Source: JBJYIN01 sp046237015 (GTDB lineage Bacteria; Pseudomonadota; Gammaproteobacteria; Enterobacterales; Enterobacteriaceae). Taken from it: a DNA stretch of 64,000 bases. The DNA lies in assembly GCF_046237015.1 (NCBI RefSeq), contig NZ_JBJYIN010000001.1:1-64000 (forward strand), written 5' to 3'. The notes beneath the pieces were generated by a model, which was given only the letters and a program-made list of their open reading frames with translations, ran no database searches and was not told where the DNA came from. The position numbers were made by a program, and so were the translations under genes. Positions within the stretch are counted from its first letter, which is position 1. Each line of letters begins with the position of its first letter. Positions 59,282 to 64,000 of this stretch are shown here, in pieces.

Positions 59282-59313
59282 TCCCTTGTGTCTACCGATT
59301 CCACCACCCGGGC
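59227..59313 (-). tRNA. leuZ: tRNA-Leu (UAA)
   Basis: An 87-base class II tRNA with a long variable arm and encoded CCA. The anticodon stem AGGGA/TCCCT carries the loop TTTAAAA, giving anticodon UAA. Integration target of both mobile elements. Third gene of the gly-cys-leu operon. Confidence 0.97.
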
Positions 59314-59321
59314 TTGAATCT

Positions 59322-59395
59322 TGGAGGCGCGTCCCGGAGTCGAACCGAGGTAGGCGGATTTGCAATCCGCTGCATGGCCACTCTGCCAACGCGCC
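59322..59395 (-). tRNA. cysT: tRNA-Cys (GCA)
   Basis: A 74-base tRNA with acceptor GGCGCGT/ACGCGCC, discriminator U and anticodon GCA in the loop TTGCAAA. Middle gene of the operon. Confidence 0.97.
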
Positions 59396-59415
59396 TTACT
59401 TTAACTGATAAATCT

Positions 59416-59491
<76 letters not shown>

Positions 59492-59635
59492 TTTACACAG
59501 AACACGCTGATTTTTTTGCTAACTTTCAGCAAACCAGTGCCGCTGTTGATGCGGTGCATTCTACTGACATGGCGGAATGAGTCAATAAAATTATCAACGA
59601 AACTCGTTCGTTTGCTGGTTTTTAAGACGCTTCGA

Positions 59636-60184
59636 TCAAGGTTCAAGCAAATCATGCCGAGCAGCGTTCAAATATTGAAACATTGACCAAAAAGTCAGAA
59701 CGGCAGCGATATACAAAGCAATAACGCCAGCCCCTTCAACCAAACGCTCTGGTCGCCATAACAAGGCTACCAACGCAAGCATCTGTGCTGTAGTTTTCAC
59801 TTTTCCAATCCATGAAACCGCCACACTGCTACGCTTACCAATCTCAGCCATCCATTCTCGCAGTGCAGAAATAATAATTTCACGGGCAATCATGGTTGCT
59901 GCTGGTAACGTAATCCACCATGAATGATAATGTTCCGCCACCAAAACTAACGCAACAGCGACCATTACCTTATCCGCAACCGGATCGAGAAAAGCGCCGA
60001 ATCGCGTAGTTTGCTTCCAGCGACGAGCCAGGAATCCATCAAACCAATCGGTCACGGCAGCGAAGACAAAAATCGATGCACATACTAGCGGCGCCCAGAC
60101 GAATGGAAGATAAAACGCCAGCACAAAAAACGGGATCAAAGCAACACGAAACAGGGTAAGCAACGTCGGTATATTAAATTGCAT
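59636..60184 (-). CDS. pgsA: Phosphatidylglycerophosphate synthase
   Basis: A 182-residue CDP-alcohol phosphatidyltransferase, the same length as E. coli PgsA. The signature D-x2-DG-x2-AR-x8-G-x3-D-x3-D reads from DWFDGFLARRWKQTTRFGAF through LDPVADK. It has four or five membrane helices. First committed step of phosphatidylglycerol synthesis in the inner membrane. Downstream of uvrC as in E. coli. Confidence 0.97.
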   Translation of the reverse strand: MQFNIPTLLTLFRVALIPFFVLAFYLPFVWAPLVCASIFVFAAVTDWFDGFLARRWKQTTRFGAFLDPVADKVMVAVALVLVAEHYHSWWITLPAATMIAREIIISALREWMAEIGKRSSVAVSWIGKVKTTAQMLALVALLWRPERLVEGAGVIALYIAAVLTFWSMFQYLNAARHDLLEP

Positions 60185-60242
60185 AGTGCTTAGGTAACTA
60201 TTTGGCTGGAGTGAATATTACGAGTATGTTGCTACATTGTCC

Positions 60243-62075
60243 CTAGTGTTTCAATGCATGGAAGATCTTTTCTGCCAATGCGAGTGAAATACCAGGTACA
60301 TTTGCAATTTCCTCAACGCTGGCATTCATCAAAGGCTGTAGCCCTCCCATATATTTCAGCAGAACCTGCCGACGTTTGGGACCAACCCCTTCAATGAGCT
60401 CTAATGTACTGGTGCTCTTAACTTTTGCTCTCTTCTTACGATGTCCGCCAATGGCATGATCATGAGAATCATCACGAATATGTTGAATAACATGCAAAGC
60501 AGGTGAATCTGGGGGCAAGGCTACACCTATTCCTGTCGCCTCAAAGAATAGCGTTTCAAGCCCGGCTTTACGATCGCTCCCCTTTGCAACACCGAGCAAC
60601 AAAGGTTTATTCTTATCCCATGGAACCTGAAGCGAATCAAATACGGACTGCGCTTGCCCTAACTGCCCTTTACCACCGTCGATAACAATCACATCTGGGA
60701 TTTTACTGTCATCCAATGCTTTCCCATATCGACGTTTGAGTACCTGCGACATCGCAGCATAATCATCGCCAGGCGTAATACCGCTAATATTATAGCGACG
60801 ATACTCAGAACGAAGCGGACCGTTTTCATCAAACACGACACAGGATGCCACAGTCTGCTCCCCCATAGTATGACTGATATCAAAACACTCCATACGCTTA
60901 ATTTCGGGTAACTGTAAAACGCGGGCTAGCTCACTCAATCGCTGATGGATAGTAGATTGCTGCGATAACTTCGTCACCAGAGCCGTCGCAGCATTAGTAC
61001 GGGCAAGCTTTAAGTATCTGGCTCTATCGCCGCGCGGTTTGCTCTGAATTTGCACTTTCCTACCTGCAACTTCAGTTAATGACTCCGTTAACAGATCTTT
61101 ATCGGGAAGTGTGAAATCAAGCAAAATTTCTGCTGGTAAGGTCCGAGCCAGATTTCCTTGCAGGTAAAACTGCCCAACAAACGTTTGGACCACTTCACCT
61201 AATTCTGTCCCGCCAGGCACTTTGGGAAAATAGCTACGGCTGCCCAACACTTTCCCTTGACGAATAAATAGCACATATACACACGCAGTACCCGCGTCAA
61301 AGGCAACGCCGATAACATCAAGATCTTCGCCATCACCCGAGACGAACTGTTTTTCCGTCACGCGTCGAACAGCCTGAATTTGATCGCGAATACGTGCTGC
61401 ATCCTCAAATTTCAATTCCCGGCTAGCCACTTCCATTTTAGATATCAGTTGATTAAGAACTTGCTGATCTTTTCCAGATAAAAACAGACGAACATAGTCC
61501 ACCTGCTGTTGATAGTCCTCCTCACTGACTAATCCAGACACACACGGCCCAAGGCATCGGCCGATTTGGTACTGTAAACAAGGACGAGAACGGTTACGAT
61601 AGACGCTGTTTTCACATTGGCGAACAGGGAAAAGCTTCTGCAACAGCATTAGCGTTTCACGGACAGCGTTCCCATTTGGGAATGGTCCAAAATATTCGCC
61701 TTTGGCATGTTTAGCACCACGATGCACAGCCAATCTGGGATGAAGATCGGCACTGAGAAAGATCATGGGATATGATTTATCATCACGCAGCAAGACATTG
61801 TAACGTGGTTGATAGAGCTTGATGTAGTTGTGTTCCAGCAGTAAGGCTTCAGTCTCAGTATGTGTGATAGTCACATCAATCTGCTGAATACTTTTGACTA
61901 AAGCCTCCGTTTTACGGCTGGCAACATTGATGCGGAAATAGCTGGAAAGTCGTTTTTTTAAGTCTTTCGCTTTGCCAACATAGATAACTGTGTCATCTGC
62001 ACCATACATCCGATAGACACCAGGCTGGCTAGTTACGGTTTTTAGAAACGCAGAAGCGTCAAAGCTATTACTCAC
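60243..62075 (-). CDS. uvrC: Excinuclease ABC subunit C
   Basis: A 610-residue UvrC, the same length as in E. coli. N-terminal GIY-YIG nuclease (GVYRMYGADDTVIYVGKAKD), UvrB-binding UVR motif (LKFEDAARIRDQIQAVRRV), RNase-H-like C-terminal nuclease (VIDGGKGQLGQAQSVFDSL; FEATGIGVALPPDSPALHVI) and final helix-hairpin-helix repeats. Makes both incisions of nucleotide excision repair. Start overlaps the uvrY stop by eight bases. Confidence 0.98.
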   Translation of the reverse strand: MSNSFDASAFLKTVTSQPGVYRMYGADDTVIYVGKAKDLKKRLSSYFRINVASRKTEALVKSIQQIDVTITHTETEALLLEHNYIKLYQPRYNVLLRDDKSYPMIFLSADLHPRLAVHRGAKHAKGEYFGPFPNGNAVRETLMLLQKLFPVRQCENSVYRNRSRPCLQYQIGRCLGPCVSGLVSEEDYQQQVDYVRLFLSGKDQQVLNQLISKMEVASRELKFEDAARIRDQIQAVRRVTEKQFVSGDGEDLDVIGVAFDAGTACVYVLFIRQGKVLGSRSYFPKVPGGTELGEVVQTFVGQFYLQGNLARTLPAEILLDFTLPDKDLLTESLTEVAGRKVQIQSKPRGDRARYLKLARTNAATALVTKLSQQSTIHQRLSELARVLQLPEIKRMECFDISHTMGEQTVASCVVFDENGPLRSEYRRYNISGITPGDDYAAMSQVLKRRYGKALDDSKIPDVIVIDGGKGQLGQAQSVFDSLQVPWDKNKPLLLGVAKGSDRKAGLETLFFEATGIGVALPPDSPALHVIQHIRDDSHDHAIGGHRKKRAKVKSTSTLELIEGVGPKRRQVLLKYMGGLQPLMNASVEEIANVPGISLALAEKIFHALKH

Positions 62076-62724
62076 TAATTAACAATGTCTCCGCATTAAA
62101 CAAACCATGGCGAATTGCCAGGTGCGTAAGTTCAACATCGCCGCTGATATTCAACTTACTGAACATCCGGTAGCGATAGCTGTTCACCGTTTTAGGGCTA
62201 AGGTTTAACTGGTCCGAAATCTCAGTCACTTTCTGCCCTTTGGTGATCATTAGCATAATCTGCAATTCGCGCTCAGACAAACATTCCAACGGTGTTTCTG
62301 CCTGTGGTTCCAACTGGCTTAACGCCATTTGCTGAGCAATATCTGAAGCTATATAGCGCTTACCGGCATGCACTGCACGAATAGCACAGATCACCTCCTG
62401 CGGAGCAGCAGCTTTACTCACATATCCCGCAGCGCCCGCTTGCATGACTTTAGCAGGTAAAGGGTTCTCTGTATAAATAGTTAGCATGATAACTTTTATA
62501 TCAGGAGAAAATCGCAAAATTTTTCGGGTTGCCTCAAGACCTCCAATTCCCGGCATGTTCATGTCCATCAAGACAACATCAGCCGTGTTGCTACGGCACC
62601 ATTTTACGGCATCTTCTCCGCATGACGCTTCACCAACAACCTTAAGACCTTTGATATCGTCAAGAATGCGCCGTATCCCTGCCCGCACCAGTTCGTGGTC
62701 ATCAACAAGAAAAACGCTAATCAA
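62068..62724 (-). CDS. uvrY: UvrY/GacA response regulator
   Basis: A 218-residue response regulator, the same length as E. coli UvrY. Receiver domain (ISVFLVDDHELVRAGIRRIL; phospho-acceptor Asp in VVLMDMNMPGIGG) and LuxR-type helix-turn-helix (LSERELQIMLMITKGQKVTE, SPKTVNSYRYRMFSKLN). I chose the TTG at 62724: GGAG lies nine bases upstream and the protein then starts exactly where homologues do; the ATG at 62754 adds ten unrelated residues. Partner of BarA/GacS, activating the Csr small RNAs that control virulence and secreted enzymes in Pectobacterium. Confidence 0.96.
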   Translation of the reverse strand: MISVFLVDDHELVRAGIRRILDDIKGLKVVGEASCGEDAVKWCRSNTADVVLMDMNMPGIGGLEATRKILRFSPDIKVIMLTIYTENPLPAKVMQAGAAGYVSKAAAPQEVICAIRAVHAGKRYIASDIAQQMALSQLEPQAETPLECLSERELQIMLMITKGQKVTEISDQLNLSPKTVNSYRYRMFSKLNISGDVELTHLAIRHGLFNAETLLISE

Positions 62725-63465
62725 AGAATAATTCTCCAAAAAAGAGAGTAACACTTACATAAAGAGTTGCTTGCAGGTGATACTACGTTGGTTTTAAAAA
62801 ATAATGAACACTGATTTATATGAATATGTATTTTTAAATATGCCATGAAGTAATAAAGGACCGATACTACAGCATAATGATAACAATATACGGTTATGTT
62901 CAACGTGTATATTGATCACATTCTTAACATTCGGATGATAACTTTAAGTTTGTTAACCCTATGTCGTTTATAACTCATATCATTGACAAAAAACTGATGC
63001 CAAACAGTGGCATACAATTGGCATTGGTTCTCATATGTCAATAAAAAAACATTATTGTAATCGTATTATTCATCAACAACTTATACCAATCATGCTTACG
63101 TTATATGAATAACATATCTTTAAAAAACATGCATGTTGAAATTTCCGCATATTTCTCAAAGAAAATTTCATCATTGATTTAATCTATAAAAATGAACCAT
63201 TAAATGTGATTAAATTTAAGTTAAGCGTATAAAAAACCGCCACTACATATGTTCATGAGTTAATAATCACCGCTAGGAATATGCACTATGCTATACTCGC
63301 CAGCATCCATTTATACCCGCCATACTTCAAGCTGCCTGTGCGTTGGCTACGTTCGTTACTCGCCCGTTGGGGCCGCTGCTCGCAGCGTTCAAATCTGCTC
63401 CAGGTAGATTTGCCAGACTAGCAACCAGCACCGTACTTTGCGCTATTTATTGTTGAGGAGAGAAC
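62725..63465. other. AT-rich intergenic region between uvrY and yecF
   Basis: About 740 bases with no convincing gene. Mostly AT-rich sequence with the uvrY promoter near the left end, then a short GC-richer repeat element at 63320-63420, then the yecF ribosome site. Confidence 0.6.
63320..63420 (+). repeat. Short intergenic repeat element
   Basis: A GC-richer block in AT-rich DNA, starting near CATACTTCAAGCTGCCTGTG and containing GCGTTGGCTACGTTCGTTAC. Similar intergenic sequences recur many times in Pectobacterium and Serratia genomes as I remember them. Only one copy is in this window. Confidence 0.45.
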
Positions 63466-63690
63466 ATGAGCGACATCGATTTTTCTACTACGGCTTCCGT
63501 AGAAACCTTGTCACACGAAGTAACCTGCCTGAAAGCAACCGTAACACTGTTGCTCAAAGCCATAGGTCAAGCAGATGCAGGAAAAGTCATCATCAATATG
63601 GAAAAATACATCACTCAATTGGAAGATGCCGAGCAAGCAGCTGTATTTGATAACACGATCAAACAGATCAAACATGCTTATCGTCAATAA
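63466..63690 (+). CDS. yecF: DUF2594 protein YecF
   Basis: A 74-residue protein (the same length as E. coli YecF) with CLKATVTLLLKAIGQADAGK and FDNTIKQIKHAYRQ. GAGGAG lies upstream. Unknown function; next to uvrY in many enterobacteria. Confidence 0.93.
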   Translation: MSDIDFSTTASVETLSHEVTCLKATVTLLLKAIGQADAGKVIINMEKYITQLEDAEQAAVFDNTIKQIKHAYRQ

Positions 63691-63834
63691 GTGACCCATT
63701 TATAATCTGCTGGCATTTTTTCTTACCGTCAGCTGTATCTTTATGTACGGCAAGGCCATAAAACAGCATGCCCTTGCCAGAAAACGACACAAATCAGTAG
63801 CTGGTGATAGATACACAACACAGTAACGTTTGTG

Positions 63835-64000
63835 TTACATCTGATCTTTCAAATACTGCAACTTGATTAAGAGCTCTCTTTCCATTTTCTTATATTGCGT
63901 CAATTCACTTACCAGAGCCTTATCCATAAACTGTCTTCGGGCAATCGCTTTCCTTTCATCCACCAGATGCCTTAGTTCAGTGAAACATTCATTGATCTTG
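63835..64000 (-). CDS. Partial gene, 3' end only, unknown product
   Basis: At least 55 codons open to the window edge, ending at the TAA on 63835-63837. The visible part is a charged helical segment (ELRHLVDERKAIARRQFMDK, YKKMERELLIKLQYLKDQM), probably coiled coil. No family recognised; the start lies outside the window. Confidence 0.5.
   Translation of the reverse strand, partial: KINECFTELRHLVDERKAIARRQFMDKALVSELTQYKKMERELLIKLQYLKDQM

Overview
The window looks like the chromosome of an enterobacterium of the Pectobacterium type. The right end carries the conserved block uvrY-uvrC-pgsA-tRNA-Gly-tRNA-Cys-tRNA-Leu(UAA) plus yecF. UvrY starts with TTG, and a short intergenic repeat upstream of yecF resembles ones I recall from Pectobacterium and Serratia. 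The genus is an inference; the order Enterobacterales is well supported.

Two mobile elements sit in tandem at the 3' end of tRNA-Leu. Copies of the tRNA end lie near 262-283 (degenerate), 21766-21825 and 59222-59281.

(1) About 137-21800 is a P4/CP4-like genomic island with its integrase at the right end. From left to right it holds vapBC; a CP4-type block (DUF4942, CbtA-type toxin, CbeA-type antitoxin, RadC-like protein, YfjP-type GTPase); an accessory cassette of two tiny membrane proteins and two secreted proteins; an inovirus Gp2-like protein; AlpA; a zinc-ribbon protein; an unknown protein; a stand-alone flagellin with a LuxR-type regulator; and a type I restriction-modification locus. 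That locus (hsdM - hsdS half - inverted hsdS cassette - tyrosine recombinase - complete hsdS - hsdR) has four short repeats arranged so that inversion could give four HsdS specificities. It is the most striking system in the window.

(2) 21766-59281 is an almost complete P2/186-like prophage: int, CI, Cox/Apl-like, CII, replication genes B and A, cos, then Q P O N M L X holin K lysB lysC R S V W J I H FI FII E/E' T U D ogr. LexA boxes precede int and a small ORF near cos. Accessory genes fill four places: an AT-rich ParB-domain protein plus Dam-type methylase between int and cI; a HipA-like kinase plus HIRAN protein between cos and Q; higBA plus an ORF6N antirepressor between S and V; and an acetyltransferase plus hicAB between H and FI, where the fibre chaperone gene G is missing.

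Regulatory DNA of note: GATC-rich clusters lie upstream of the flagellin (five GATC in 59 bp), upstream of the small membrane/secreted cassette, and in the prophage at 51311. The first and third share about 50 bp of similar sequence although they belong to different elements.

59.6-64 kb is ordinary core chromosome (pgsA, uvrC, uvrY, yecF and one partial unknown gene).
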